DNA from: Himantopus leucocephalus
Lineage: Eukaryota; Chordata; Aves; Charadriiformes; Recurvirostridae
NCBI GenBank assembly: GCA_003993805.1
Contig: RSEF01000020.1
Coordinates: 125,522-189,521, forward strand
Direction: 5' to 3'
Length of the DNA: 64,000 nucleotides
The position numbers and the translations under genes were made by a program. Below are positions 12,601-25,200 of the stretch, piece by piece. The first letter of the stretch is position 1. Every line of letters starts with the position of its first letter. A model generated the notes under the pieces. That model saw only the letters and a list, made by a program, of their open reading frames with translations, made no database searches and had not been told where the DNA came from.

Positions 12601-15600
12601 GCGGGCAGGACCGGTCCCCCCCGGCGGTGCCACGGAAGGGGCTGCGTCGCACAGCCACCCTCCGGCACAGCGCCCCAGCCCGCCGCGGGGCCAAGCCACT
12701 CCACTCCCAACGGCTGCGTTTTGCGTGCCATTGAGAGAGAAATACATTTAAAAAAACCTCCAAATCTGTTTCAGAGCTGCTTGCAGGCAGCTCTGCCCTT
12801 CTGGGCGGCATGTGGAGAAGATGATGGTGACTACTGGCTGCCCCTTGGCCCTTCTCAGGCTGCCCTGCTCGGCAGGAGGTGTTCTGCAGGAGGGTATGAC
12901 CCCATGGCCATGCTGCCTTTGCTCGTTAGCACTGCTCTGTGGAACAGATTAGCAGGAGGTTCAGCTCTGTTTTCAGCTATTGCCCTGCGTGGTCCTGGAT
13001 GGATCCTTGCAGAGGTGAGCCTGGCCATACAGATGCGTAAAACTCTCTCCAAGCGGAGATGTACGAGATGCCTACTGCTTAACTAAGGATTGCTCTCTGA
13101 AAGTATTCACATCTGGCTCAAACCACAGCTGGATACCCAGCAGTGGGGCCACCCGTTTCCCCCCGGCAGCACCCCCAAACCTGCCAGGCACAGCAGGGCA
13201 GGCGCCGAGAGCCCAGCGCGCCTCTCTGAGCACAACCCCCAGATGCAGGAAAAAGCTTTCAGGACAATTTGGGGTGGAATCACAGAGAGAGAGAATCACC
13301 ACCCAGCGTCCCACTGACACCAGCCGGGGCTCACTAGCACTTACCCCGCTAAACTGCTGGCAAAGAGGAAAGTTAGGGAGCTTCTCCCACTTTCGGAGAC
13401 AAAGCCCGACTGCAAAGCCACTGTTTCGTCTTACCTGAGGGTCCCCAAAATAGATCTGCATGATCAGGGCCACCGTGACCCCCGTGGCGAAGGTCAGGCA
13501 GGCGGTGATGATGACAGTCAGCCCATCCTGCCGGCAACTGCAGTCTCCAGAGAAAGGGTCCTTGCTGGTCTCCTGGAGAGGGGACACGTCCTGGCTGCCC
13601 ATCTCCGATGAGGACGAGGGCAGGCGCTGGAGCCGCGCAGACTTCAGGAAGGAGTCTGGGTCTTTGTGGGCAGCGGGGAGAAAACAAGTGTTAGTTATTG
13701 AGCAACACGGGGCTCTTATTGCAGTGTTTACCCAACGCTAACATTACACTGCGCCCCTTCCAGCAAGGCTGTTACCTTCCCTATTGATTCCAGCCCTCAA
13801 GAGACTTTCTGCTGCTCTGGGTCATTTTACTGATCCCTTCCTTTAGCTCTGGTTATTCCAAGCTGACTTCCCTGGAGATTAAGAGGGGCAAAAACCCCCG
13901 AATTTTGCTCCATTTCAGTCCATTCATCAGTCAGTGATGGGCCCACAGTTACTGCTCCATTTGGATGGGTTCTTAACCCAGCACTGACTTGCAAACAGGT
14001 CTCTGAAATGCAGCGGGATTGAAGAAGAGGAAATTAAGAAAAAAAAAAACAACCCAGCAGCCTTATTTGGAGCTATGCTTCAGCAAAAGCACCTGAGCAA
14101 GATAGAGGCGAAGCAAAAGTGTGGCCTGAGCACAGGAAATACTTCTACGGAAGCACGGCAAAGTGGGGGCAGAGAGGAGCAAACCTGCAAACCGGAGGGC
14201 CTCGGGGCGTCCACCCGCTCTGCTCTGACGGCAGGAAAGGCTCTGCTTTAATTTCTCGCTTCCTCCGGCTGACGAGGCTCGCCGTGAAATCAAGCCGCTC
14301 ACCGAACACCCAGCTCTGGGATGGCAAATGGAACGGGGCAGGGTTTTGCTGGGCATCCGCCGGATGGCAAACGATGCTCAGCAGGATGAAAAAGTCTCTT
14401 TTGCTCTGAAAGATGCCTTGGATCTCTGCTTGCGGCAGCTGCTGCCTTTGCGGTGGGGAGGGCGCTGGCTGAGCATGCCCTGCCCGGCACACGGAGCAGC
14501 GCCGTGGGGACATGCCTGTCCCTGATGGGACCAAGAGGCTCAGGGCATCGTCCAGGGCTCTTGGATGAATTTTTTGGGGGGCTGCTGAGACCCACACATC
14601 CGTGGTAGGAAGAGGAGCACCAAGTGGAAAAGACGAGAAGCTTGTTCCTCCACTCAGGGGACGTTTCCTGGGTTTGGGGTAAGGGACAAGGGAGGGAGCA
14701 GGAAACCCTGCATCCCCCATCACCCCGCCATGCCCCTCCGTCTGCTCTGGCAGGCAGCATCTCCCTGGGGACTGCCAGCCCTGTCCTTGCCATGACATTA
14801 AAAAGACCTCCTGGGTGCAGCTGTCCTGGGGCCAGGCAGGGAGTTAGTTTTAACTTCAGTGACGCTGCAACCAGGAGTAAACCCCCCACGGCCAGGGAAT
14901 CCCCTTAGGGTGAATTTAACCTCATTCATGCGGCAGTGATTTAGGAGGGTGACTGGGAAAGGCTCAGCATTCCCAGCCTGCGCCTCTGAGCACACACGGA
15001 GCCCCTCACCGGCGCATCTGGTCCGAGTGAGCTGGGCCTGCGGCGTGCGGGCAGAGCGGGAGGTCTGGCTGGGGGGGCAATGGCCTGGGGTGCCTCCGGT
15101 GGGGTCAACGACTGGCCTGGCAGGGGACGCCGTTGGGGAAGGACATCACATACAGCCCCTGGCAACCCCCCAAGTGGGGCACCTGCCCCACCAGTGGGCA
15201 AACAGCGAGGAGTGAGTTGGACTCCTCCACCCGACCCCTCCAGGATGCCATCCCTCTGCTCTGCTCCTGTAGCGCTGGTGACAGGCCAGCCCAGCACGAG
15301 GGGACATGAACATCCAGCGAGCAACCACAGGAGAGGACAGGCCACAGCCCTCAAGGGTGGCCTCTCCCACCCACGCAGAAGTCCCTTCATTCTCTTCTTC
15401 TGCCACAGACATCCTGTATGGCCTTGGGCAAGTCACTTAGTCTCTGCAACCACTGGTGCCACATGGGGACAGGGCCATGGTTTGGGGATGGGAGCAGCTG
15501 GAAGGGGTCAATCGGGAGCACAGAGGGCAAGGAGCAGCCTGCAAGGTGTCCGTTCTGCCACCAACATCCACGCTTGAAAGAGAAGCCACCAAACCCTACT

Positions 15601-16880
15601 GGCTTATGTGGGGGCTGTGCAGGAGACATGGCTTCACGGGGGAACCAGCGCTTTGGGGAACCAGGGCCACCTCAGCTCTGGGGCTGCTGCGGTGGGGACA
15701 GCGGAGACTGGAGCCACTCGTGGGCTCTGGCAGGCGCTGCAGCGTGGGACTGTTCAGCCTCCTTTTAATGACATCCTCTGGGTGGTAGAAACCAAAGGTC
15801 TGTGTTCCCGCCCTGCCGGTCCGGCGGATAGCGTGGCACGGAGAAGCACAGTTTTGCGACACGCATGTGGTGTCGGATGAGTGCCAGTTTCCCCACGGAG
15901 CAGCAGCTCCTGCAGCCACCCAGGGAGACCGAGACCCTATGCCCGGCACAGCCAAAACCCCACCGAGCTCCGCTCGCGCTCCGCCGGCGAGACAAGAGGC
16001 CTCGTGCTTTTCGGAAGGGCTGTTCCTGCAAACCCGCACGCGGGGGCTTCCCCTCGACAGCGCGCGATGGCACCGCACAGGAACAGGCAACGGGCGCTTC
16101 ACCCGGGGGTGACGGCGGGACGGGGCAGGGGACAAGGGGCGCGTGGCTCAAACGCGGGCTTGGCGGTTTGGGGGCCGGCGGGGCAGAGACCTGCCGTGAA
16201 GCAGCCCCGGGGACGGAGGGCGACGCTGCTTGGAGAAACACGACGTGGGGGAGGAAAACCCCGTTTCGCTGAATTATTGGGAAGGAANCACGATATGGGG
16301 GAGGAAAACCCCGTTTCGCTGAATTATTGGGAAGGAAGCAATCAATTAAAAATAGGCAAAGGGTTTTTTTTCCTCGAGGACGGAAGGACCGCCTGGCTTT
16401 ATTACCGGGCGGGAGGGAGCGCTAGCTCCGTGCCAACCCCTGGTAGCCCCGGCTACCTGCCGGCCCTGCGAGGCGGGCGAGGGGACAGGGGGAGGCGGGG
16501 GCCCGGCGAGCCCCCGGGGAGGGGAGGGAGCCCCCGGGCCCGGCCGGGAGCGCGGTTTGAGGGGACCCGGCCTGCTGGGCGGAGCAGGGGACCGAGAGGG
16601 GGCGAGGGGGGCCGGCGGGGACCGGGGGCATGCGGGGCCGCGGGAGGGCTCGGCCGCTCCGCTCCGCTCCCCCCTCCCCTTCCCTCCCCTCACCCGTGTC
16701 CTGCTCGCCCAGGAACGCGTCCTCCTCCTTCCGGGCGCGGAGGCCGCCCTCGGCCGCGCCGCCCGCCTCCTCCTCGGGCAGCCGGGGGAAGCTGGTGATG
16801 CTCATGTAGTCCACGGGCGAGCCGGCGGCCAGGGCCCGCTGCCGGCCTCCCCCCGCCTCCGCCGGCACCGGCACCGCCAT
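628..16880 (-). CDS. GGT7: GGT7, gamma-glutamyltransferase 7 (13 exons, 3' end outside window)
   Basis: Type II membrane protein of the gamma-glutamyltransferase family; family enzymes cleave or transfer the gamma-glutamyl group of glutathione, but activity of GGT7 itself is poorly established. Coding exons in transcript order: 16694-16880, 13435-13661, 11869-12020, 10777-10891, 10170-10237, 9443-9516, 8784-8977, 6174-6261, 5269-5396, 3055-3143, 2129-2281, 1482-1599, 628-765. All have AG/GT borders and the phases add up to 577 codons. The human protein has 662 residues; the missing ~88 correspond to the last two exons, left of the window. The start ATG at 16878-16880 lies in a good Kozak context and the N-terminus keeps SPVDYMSITSFPRLPEEE. 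The membrane span is residues ~109-133, followed by the extracellular GGT fold: GIGGGGVMLVHD, PGLLVGVPGM, TAxNILEGFN-like segment, MGPDDFIV, NRPFGSG, RPLSFLLPT. Oddity: the expected nucleophile Thr is Ala474 (see findings). Introns contain no other gene that I can support. Confidence 0.95.
3160..3198. repeat. (AAAG)n / A-rich microsatellite upstream of GGT7 exon 10
   Basis: Imperfect AAAG repeats and an A10 run on the plus strand, read as a CTTT-rich pyrimidine tract on the GGT7 sense strand. It lies about 15-55 bases before the exon 10 acceptor (AG at 3144-3145) and is the main pyrimidine tract there. Confidence 0.85.
6640..7030. repeat. 195-bp direct duplication around a single N (likely assembly artefact)
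   Basis: The segment 6640-6834 is repeated as 6836-7030, separated by one N at 6835. The copies differ at a few scattered bases (for example catcac/caccac, aagacggg/aagatggg). Direct abutment around an N with allele-like differences suggests two overlapping haplotype contigs that were not merged. It lies in a GGT7 intron. Confidence 0.85.
7740..7780. repeat. short duplicated flank around single N at 7759
   Basis: A ~17-base phrase of the type GTGTTTnGGAGCTT occurs on both sides of the N at 7759 with one or two differences. It looks like an unmerged contig overlap. GGT7 intron. Confidence 0.7.
12540..12560. other. single-N contig join at 12549
   Basis: The N at 12549 is flanked by the same AGCCAGAGC phrase on both sides, as at the other single-N positions. 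GGT7 intron. Confidence 0.7.
16239..16337. repeat. 49-bp direct duplication around single N at 16288
   Basis: 16239-16287 and 16289-16337 are almost identical (cacgacgtgg versus cacgatatgg at the start). The N sits between them. Most probably an unmerged overlap. It lies in GGT7 intron 1, about 360 bases inside the exon 1 donor. Confidence 0.85.
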
Positions 16881-17250
16881 CGCCGCCGAGCCGCCGGAAG
16901 AGGCCGGGCCCACCGGGGCGGCCCCGCGGCTCCTCCCCGCGGCGGGAGCTCAAGGCCGGGGGCGTTGAGGGGCGACGCCGAGGCCCCAGCGGGGCCTGCC
17001 CAGAGGCGGGACCCCCCCGGGGGCGTTCTCCCCCGCGGGCCCCGGGCCGGGTGCGGGCGCTTCCCCCGCAGCCCGAGCGCCGGAGGGGGGCGGCGGAGAA
17101 GGGCCGGCGCGGCGCCGGGCGGCAGTGGGGTGAAGCTCTGCGGGGGGAGCTCCCCGTCGCCCCCAGTTCAGAGCCGGTGGTGGGGACGGGGGGGGGTATC
17201 AGCCCTGGGCCCCCTCAGAGCAGGGGCGTCTGCTCTGCAGGCCGAGCCTC
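16420..17250. promoter_or_regulatory. CpG island / GGT7 promoter region
   Basis: Very GC-rich, CpG-dense sequence spanning GGT7 exon 1 and its 5' flank. The exact transcription start cannot be placed. No TATA box was seen upstream of the ATG at 16880 on the minus strand, which fits a CpG-island promoter. Long open frames here on both strands are composition artefacts. Confidence 0.7.
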
Positions 17251-20200
17251 CCGGGGAGCTGGGTTGGAGATGTCCTCATCCTGTCCCCAGAAGGCTGGAA
17301 GGGTTTTCCAAGGGACGCGCACCTACTTTGCCTCATGGCTTTACCCCAGCAGACGGCTGGCAGGGAGGCTCACACACCGCCCTTTCACCCATTACCACGG
17401 CGGCGAGGGGGGGTCCAGCACCCAGTGGGACACCATCAGCAAGAGACACCATGACACTGCCGCCGCGCAGCGTGGTGGGCTCTCTGTCACAGGCAGCTCG
17501 GCCTTCCAACGCGGACCTCTCGTGTGGCTGTCTGGAGATGAGAGCTGGAGACCGTGGTCCTCCCCGCGGCACAGCAGGTTTTGGTTGGTGTTTGCCGATG
17601 GACAGGCTCAGCCCTGGCACCGGCGGCTCTCGCTGCTGCTGGCGCCGGCACCGGTGTCAGGGCTGAGGCTGCCGGGCAGCGCGGCCGGCCGGCACGGAGC
17701 CAGGTGGGTGCAGGCACAACCCCAACTGGGGCCACAGAACCAGCCGCGCCTGGGGCAAACCTGAGCTATGGTCACCAACAGCTCCCCTTTGGCAAAGAGT
17801 TTTGATTGAAATCCAGCGGGGGGAGGCCTGGTTTGCAGGGACATTTCTGAAATCAAACCGGCTGAAACATTTCGTTTTTCACCCTGCACTTCTTTCAGAG
17901 GTTGACCTAAAAAACACCAGTAAAATAACTGGAAGATGAAAGAAGTTGTTCTATTCTGGGCTGAACAAAATGCTTCAGGTTTGTGCAAATTACTTCTCCC
18001 CACAACGGCGCTGGCCTCTCCTCCTCAGCTTGGCACGCGCGCCTGGCTGTTTGGCTGCCAGATATGAAAAATCCATCCTCTGCCCTGATCTATCCTGGAC
18101 ATCTGTTGTTTTGGGAGACGGAGGGTGTCGGGTGCTGGGCTGTTTGGCTCTGGGGAAGTCACCTGAGAGGTACGTGTCCTACTTTCCCATCTTCCAAGGA
18201 GCCAGCTAATGCCCCCTGCTCTTCCCTGCGTGAGGAGCTCCACTGACTCCTTAACGCCCGAAGATGTAAACCCTCCTTTGCCGTGGCAGTGGAAGGTTTC
18301 ACTATTGCTCTCTAGCAGCCTGAGGGCATAATGAGCACTGTCAGTTATTAACTAACCACTCATCTTCGTTTGGATAGTTTGGCTTTTGCAAGTCAGTCTC
18401 TGCCCACTCCATTTTCAGCCATCTCTTCAGTCTTCTCATGCCCGGCATTTGGAGGTGGCCCCTACCCCACCAAAGCAGCTCCTCCAAGGCCAGGAGCTTT
18501 GTGCGTACTGCATCCTCCTCCGCCCATTTGCCTGGCGGAGTATTAACAGACATCCTTGAAAGGAAACACCCTAGAAAGTGTGTGCTGGGACACTGCTGTC
18601 CCAGAAGGTCTCAGCAAACACCGTTGACTTAGCAGCGCTAAAAGACAAAGCTCTACGTCCCGCTGCTTGGGTTTTTGAGACCCTCCTTGTCCCAGACCAA
18701 CCCAGCCTCTACTGCTCCTGTGGTTCTGACAAACCAAACCCAACCAGCTCTGTCACCTGCGGGCAGCCGAATCCCAGCAACTGTGAGCACAGCCCTTGCA
18801 AGCTTGGAAGTCAAGCTGGGGAAACACAGAGGGGGTGACACCTCCACGGAGGGGACAGAGGCTCCTCAGCGGCGTGCTCCCGGCCCCAACAGGCACCACT
18901 CGCTTTAAGGACGTCCCAAGCACTGTTAAAGACAAGTGACATCAGCAACATTCCCTTGCTGGACCAAAACCACAGGTTACAAATTCACATTGTGCTGCAT
19001 GCTCAGCTGTCACCGCTGCAGAGCGACCCTGCGGTGGGCAGCAACTCTTCTAGCTGGGGTCTGACAGCTGATGTTGCCAGGACACAAGATGCCCAGCCGC
19101 ACAGCCAACTCGCAACACCTCGTAGCACATCTTTGCACCCACGCTGTTTTTCCCTTTAACACCAAAAATAACTTGCATTAAAATTTTAACAGATATTATG
19201 CTTGAAGCCCAAGAAAGACAAGAAATTTCTCTGCCAGTTCCACACCAGAACACACTTGCTCCTCTCCTCACAATGAGGTGAGGCCAGGGAATATCTCACT
19301 CTCCTTCCTGCCAGACTGGCTTCTTTTTGCTGAAAGCCCAAGTGATGTCCCTCCAGGTCCGCAGCTAGCGGTGAGCTTCACAGAGCCTGCAGGCAGTACA
19401 GCTTCTCTGCACCGTCACACAGACCCCATAAGGATGCAGCCTCCTGGTGGAACCGTATCCCAGCAGCTGTGGTTCCCACAGCTCAGCTCTCCAGTGCAGG
19501 AAAAGACCTTTTTCTCCCTCATTGCTGCTCCGTGGTAGCACAGACCCCAGCACCAGCCAGGGGTTTATTCACCTGCCCTTCAAGGAGAGGGGAGTCGCAG
19601 CGCAAGCATGCTCATTATGCCAATATCAAAACTGCTGAGGACAGAGGTGCTGCCCAAGCCCCTGTTTCCCGTGCTGCAGTCCCTCTTCCCGTCAGCTGCT
19701 CCTCCTAGTAACTCAACTTCATGGTCTTTGCTAGACCATCCCTGTGTCACTCTCTCACATCTCTGCAAAACCCCCGTGTTTTTACAGTGCTCATCATCGT
19801 AAGATGCTCAGCTCCATTCTACAGGCTGCCACATCCCCTTGAGCTTCTTAAAATTAATCTCATTTCTTTAGGGGTAGACGCCATAGCTTTAGTTCTCTTG
19901 GTGACCAGCACTGGGGATACCTGCTTCTAGCCATTGAGGCACCCCTTAAAACAGAAACCTTAAGAGATTAAAAGCTTGCAGCCAAGCAACTGCAATCACT
20001 AACTTATTTACCAGGAGCCTTGAGGAGATCCAGAGGCCAACGTCTCTTCCGCACGGTCACGAGTCTCCCCAAGAGAGGATCCTCCTCAACTCAGGTTCTG
20101 CCTCAGCTTCCAGCCACTAGAACTGCAGAGAACTGCAAAGACCAAGCAACTCAGCTGGCGGGACTGCAGGCAAGCAAGGAATAAAGCAAAGGGGCAGGTA

Positions 20201-20620
20201 AGCGACTCTCCAGCTCTGCAGTCTTTCACTCTGCATGTTTTACAGCACTGCTTGAGGTTCTGCTCTGGAGCAGACTTGGGCACTCTGCAGTGCAGCAGTG
20301 GCTCTGCCACGATTGTGTGTCACAGGGCAGGGACAGCCACTGAAGGAGCAGAACAGATTATGTAGAGGCAACACTTGGCTTAACCTGCTTAATCACCCAT
20401 TAAAGCATGGAGCTAAGCATTAGCTACTACTTCCACTACAAATGCTTCCGTCCCCTTCTAAAAGCGCAGGACCCAAGCCTGCAGCACGAGACCCAAGAAC
20501 CCCAAAGAGCTGCTGGCTTAGATATTTACCAAAAATCAAACTCTTAAAGGAATCCCACACTCCCACCATTTTACAAAACTGCAAAGACCAGAGGATACAG
20601 AAGCTGCACAGTGGATTATC
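17251..20620. other. intergenic region between GGT7 5' end and RAB5IF 3' end
   Basis: No conserved exon, RNA gene or recognisable transposon seen on either strand. Composition is mixed and short open frames have no recognisable protein motifs. Confidence 0.5.
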
Positions 20621-20629
20621 CAGGTGACA

Positions 20630-20635
20630 TTTATT
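20630..20635 (-). terminator. candidate distal polyadenylation signal of RAB5IF
   Basis: AATAAA on the minus strand (tttatt on plus), about 1.66 kb after the RAB5IF stop codon. The interval 20.6-22.3 kb is more AT-rich than the flanks, as long 3' UTRs often are. A nearer, better-supported signal exists at 22237, so this would be an alternative end. Confidence 0.3.
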
Positions 20636-22236
20636 AGAGCATTTCAAGTATACAATGATTTTACTGATGGCTGTGAGCAGCTAAGATGCAAACAGATGCC
20701 AGTAGGAAAGGGTGACCTAGAACTAGCAGGCTATGCAATCAATGCTTTCAGCTGAAAGAAAAGGAAAAGAAAGTGTCAGACTAAAAGACTGAGCAAGTTT
20801 GGGGACGGGAAGGAGCAAATATAGAAGTTTTTATTTGAGATCACTTAAATTGGCAACTCACGAGTAGCAGAAGCTGTCTGCTATTGCACTCTTCCCGTGG
20901 CATCCCAAGGACCGAAAATAGCCAGGTGTGTTTTTTCCACCAAGTACAGACAGCATTTTCCCTGGTAAGAATGGAGGTGGAACCCCAGCTCAGCACTTAA
21001 GAGATTTAGATCCCTGGCTTTGCATACTCGCATGTGAGAAGCAGGCCGTTGAACTTCCATCAGCGAGGAAGCAATGCAGACTTTCAGCAAGAGCACACTA
21101 AAACTATCAACTCCTCACTATAAGGCAGCTTTAGGTCAGGACTCTTTTTGGGCGCCTGAGCTGTTGTTTAGAAAAGCAAGGACCACATGGCAACAAGACT
21201 ATAAGGTCCTCTAATGAGAACAAGGACTGTGCGTGTTTCCCAAGAACTATTTCTGAAAGATATGTCCTTAAAAATATCTTAAAGCAGAGAGTCCCCCCGC
21301 TGATGCACGAGAAGGGCATGACGAGGGGGGGACTGAGCTATGAAGTGATCAACTCATAAAAAGCACCTCACAAACCAGAGGTTATGTACTTTGCTTGATT
21401 TGCAAGTTAGTAATTCTGCATTTAAGATAATAGCTGCCTCAATTGTGTCTTAGTCTCCTGCATTTATTAATAAGGAGCAGTTGAATTCAAGAGCTTAAAA
21501 AAAAATAGAATTTAAATGCTTAACATTTAAAAGGGTATCTCCAGAACGACTGTCCTTCAAGACTACTAAGCTCTGAGGTACGCGCTGGCAACTTAGTCGT
21601 CAGGCTAGCAGAATGCAGCGGAGTTTCTAAGCCTCCTGTACACACCTCAAGTTAAACCTTCGTTAACCAAATGAATCACAATTCTTTCTAGCAAAGTTGC
21701 TTAAAAATTTAAAAATTCTGGTCGTCAACGGATTTGCAAGTAAAACAAAAAATATTAGAAATAGTAACAACACAGTCTGTTTAATTAAATCAGATCCGAT
21801 TACTAGAAAAACATGCGAAGGACAGCCACTCAACTCATATCCTGGATGCTGCAGTGCCTTTCTCCCACGCAGCCTACAACTGCTTTTTAAAAACTGTTTG
21901 TCTAAAGGACAGCAATGGAAGACAAGTCAGGATTTAATGACAGTTTCAAACAGAAGGGCATACATACATTAAATTAACAGATTCAACCTTCAGCACACAG
22001 GAGTTTGATAGAGTTACTGGCTAGAGTCACAGAAAGTTCAAAATTTGAACAGTCTTGAACCACTTTCAAAAATTCCAATGGCTTTTTAATAGTTCCAACA
22101 ATTAACGGATATATAAAACGGAGACGGACTTCTCCAGCAGAAGGGTTGGGGCTCTTCCAGGCTAATCAGACCACTGGTACAGAAGGGAGTTGATTTGACT
22201 TCCCCCACCTTCCCACCAGTCCACTAAAGACTATGA

Positions 22237-22242
22237 TTTATT
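22237..22242 (-). terminator. proximal polyadenylation signal of RAB5IF
   Basis: AATAAA on the minus strand 55 bases after the stop codon at 22298-22300. It is followed within 15-35 bases by a G/GT-rich stretch (GTGGACTGGTGGGAAGG), a typical downstream element. Gives a very short 3' UTR of about 80 bases. Confidence 0.65.
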
Positions 22243-22297
22243 AAAACCTTCTTGATTTTCTGGCGACTGATTTAACAGGCAAAAGCTGCGCACTGTG

Positions 22298-25200
22298 TCA
22301 ATCATAGTGGATGGCAGTATAGAAGATTATCCAGACAACCTGCGGAGAGGAAAGGAAGTGAAGGTTATTTTGATGCCTCTGGAGAGCGTTGAGACGCAGA
22401 AAACAAGCCTCACGCCTTGCTCTCAGCAGAGGACTGGGGACTGAATTCCAGCTTTGAGATGGTCTCGGAGAGATGTTAGGATCACCATGCGCCACAAACG
22501 GTGGAATTCAAATTGCTTGCCTTCTGAGGTGACTAGCCTCTCCGCATTAAAATTCCACCACTGTCCCTCCAGTGATTTAGAAACAGCACCAAATCAAGTG
22601 CTGTGCACGTTCAGGCTCGGCGGAGCGGAGTAAGGGAAAAAACAAAGACACCCAAAACACCAGTTTGGGTGTAACTTGCTCTAGATGAAACTCCACCAGC
22701 ATATCTGGCACAGAGGATGGGAAGACATAGAAGTTAGGTGGTAGATGCAGAAGTATAGCTGCCTGTTCCTACATCCTTTCCTACAGAGAAATCCCAGACA
22801 TTAATACGGTATTTCATAGCCAGTAGCCACCAGATTTGGGGATTTTCTTTCCCAATCAACTCCGCATATTAGATGATGTTAACACCTCTCTCTTCAATCA
22901 GCACACAACCTCACCTGCTTTTCTTTCAGGTCTTTTCCCTCAGAAAGTACACCAACACAATTCACTAATCGATGTAAAGAAAGCAAGAGGCGTTACCAGA
23001 AACAGTGCAAAAGATGTCATGAATCCTTCCTTTGTTAGCTCCCACGTCCCGCCGTACTCCTCCTCATCTATCTGCTGGAAGCTACTGAAGTAGAGGTACA
23101 GAACACCAGCATTGATCAGGCAGAATCTGGAAGAAAGAGATTAGGAAGCATCATTTTGGTGATACAGGGTGCAGGTATCCAACATGCCATACAGCAATGT
23201 AGCAGTGAAACATCTTTCATCCGCAGCAGAGAGCAAGCAAAGAGGAACACTGTTCCTGTAACGCTTCCCAGGCAGCATAAAAGAGCACCTCCAGGTCAGC
23301 TTGCCATAGCCTGCAAGGTTTGGATGAAGTTCACCTCACAAGGCACAGCCCACTCCTCGTAAGGCTCAACAGACAGTACTCAAAAACTGGAATTATCAGC
23401 AGATCTGCAAACCCTGCAAGTGTTCCCATCCTGCGGATCAGCGGCAGTCCTGCTCCCACACAGAATCTGATTTCCTCGTGTGTGCTACTTGGTTTTGAGG
23501 CTGCTAAGAGGGAAACTCTATGCTCAGTGTTAGATCCCTGTTTGCATCCCATGACCAAATGCAGCGACTTAGAGATCAGAGCCAGAGAGGACTCGATAGC
23601 GCCCTCAGAGCCATAGCACTGGGGTTCAATTTGAGACGACTCTTAGCGCTCTCTAGTCTGTGCCAACAGTTATGTTGCAATAGAGAGAAGAAAACGTGAC
23701 TACCTGATTGTCCTTAGACACATTTGGCTTTACACCACCCCAGCTTAGGGCTGGGACAACCTGGGAAGCGACAGGTACATTTCTGGTAAAGAAGGCTGTG
23801 TAGGAAGGACAATATGGGAAGACATACACACAAGTTCAGTGACTAGCAGCAAGCCGTGAGCAGCTGTGCGACTGCATGCCGCAGAGAAACCACGCACACA
23901 GTTCTAGAAGCTTTCAGTTTTCCCACTGTACACCAAATCACTTTCATTTCTTATTAGCATTTAGTACAGGAATTGGCTTAGGTACCTGACGGTGCCTTGC
24001 GAATCAATGCATGACTAAGTAAGAACAACGCTTCTCAGCTCCTCCACATCTGTTACCGGGAGCACTTTAGATTTAACTGTTTGCATGTAGCTATCGAGTT
24101 CCTCTTGGAGCATCACTGCTTTACAGCCCCTTTTCCCTCAACTTCAAACTTTTTTTTTTCTTTTTTTCTTATGGACACTTGCTGCTACTCCCTCCACTTT
24201 CTCGCCGCAGACAGGACACTCAGGAGGAGGGACAAGATGACGAGCCAATTTTCCCTAAGAAAAGCTGTGAGGTTGTGAGCTTGATTAGAAGACCTCGACT
24301 AGGCAGAGACATCTGCAAACGGAGACTCCCCAGAGCAGACATCGCATCTTCCCACACCTGGTGTTCAGAGAGCAGGGCTGTGTTTCCCATCTCTGGTGTC
24401 TCTCCAGAGACTTTCAGACACGTGCCAATGCCAAACAAATTTCTGTTTCATAACTCAAAGCGCTTACTGCAGCCTTGGGACACCTGCTGGGAGGTGACCT
24501 GAATCCCATGTCTTGGTGGGGATCCGATGCGTACGTACCCTTCCAGGCACTGCCTTCCCCGCGCACCGTGGCTGAAAGAACAACTTGAGCAAGCTGGGAG
24601 CGCTGCAGGAACGCTGCCAATGGTGCCACCTTGCCTGCTTGTTACCCACGGTCTTTGGTGTTTCGAAGAAACCTTTTTTTTTTTTTTTTCCANNNNCAAA
24701 GAGAAGCTGCCCCTCTTGTCTGCTAACAGAACCTCCCCTCTGAGGAGGGCTCCTGACTCAAAGAGAAGGACTGCCATGCCTTCCCCGCTATGGGTCTTAT
24801 TCCTTAGGTGGCCGCGCTAGGCACCACTCTCCTAGCCCCTATTCACACACGTAGGAACAGGCCACTTCACAAGTCAATTGAACCTCTCATTCCTTTCTTC
24901 TACCCCTGCCCCCTTTAATAATAATAAAATAAATTTAAATAAAAAAATAAAGATAATTAATCAGGCTGAGGAGAGAGAAAGAGGCTGATGAAGATACGAT
25001 TTGTATGAATTTCGTGACAAATAACAGTCTGGAATGCAATGCTGACTTGAAGACACATGGCGGGCAGAGGCTGCATTTGGCCAGCCCGTTGTTTATAGCA
25101 CAACTTTAAAACAGACACCAAGTAAAGTCCAAATGTGGGAAAGTACATGAGACAGAAAAGGAAATAAACCTTACACTGCTATTCCCACGAATCCCTTCAG

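Noticed and set aside
14061..14070. Perfect CArG sequence CCTTATTTGG in GGT7 intron 1
   Set aside because: About four chance matches to this consensus are expected in 64 kb and GGT7 is not known as an SRF target.
16239..16337. Real tandem duplication in GGT7 intron 1
   Set aside because: The copies meet exactly at a single N, as at other joins; an unmerged overlap is simpler.
16878..16913. Longer GGT7 start 11 codons upstream
   Set aside because: The upstream codon at 16911-16913 is GTG, not ATG; the ATG at 16878-16880 has a strong Kozak context.
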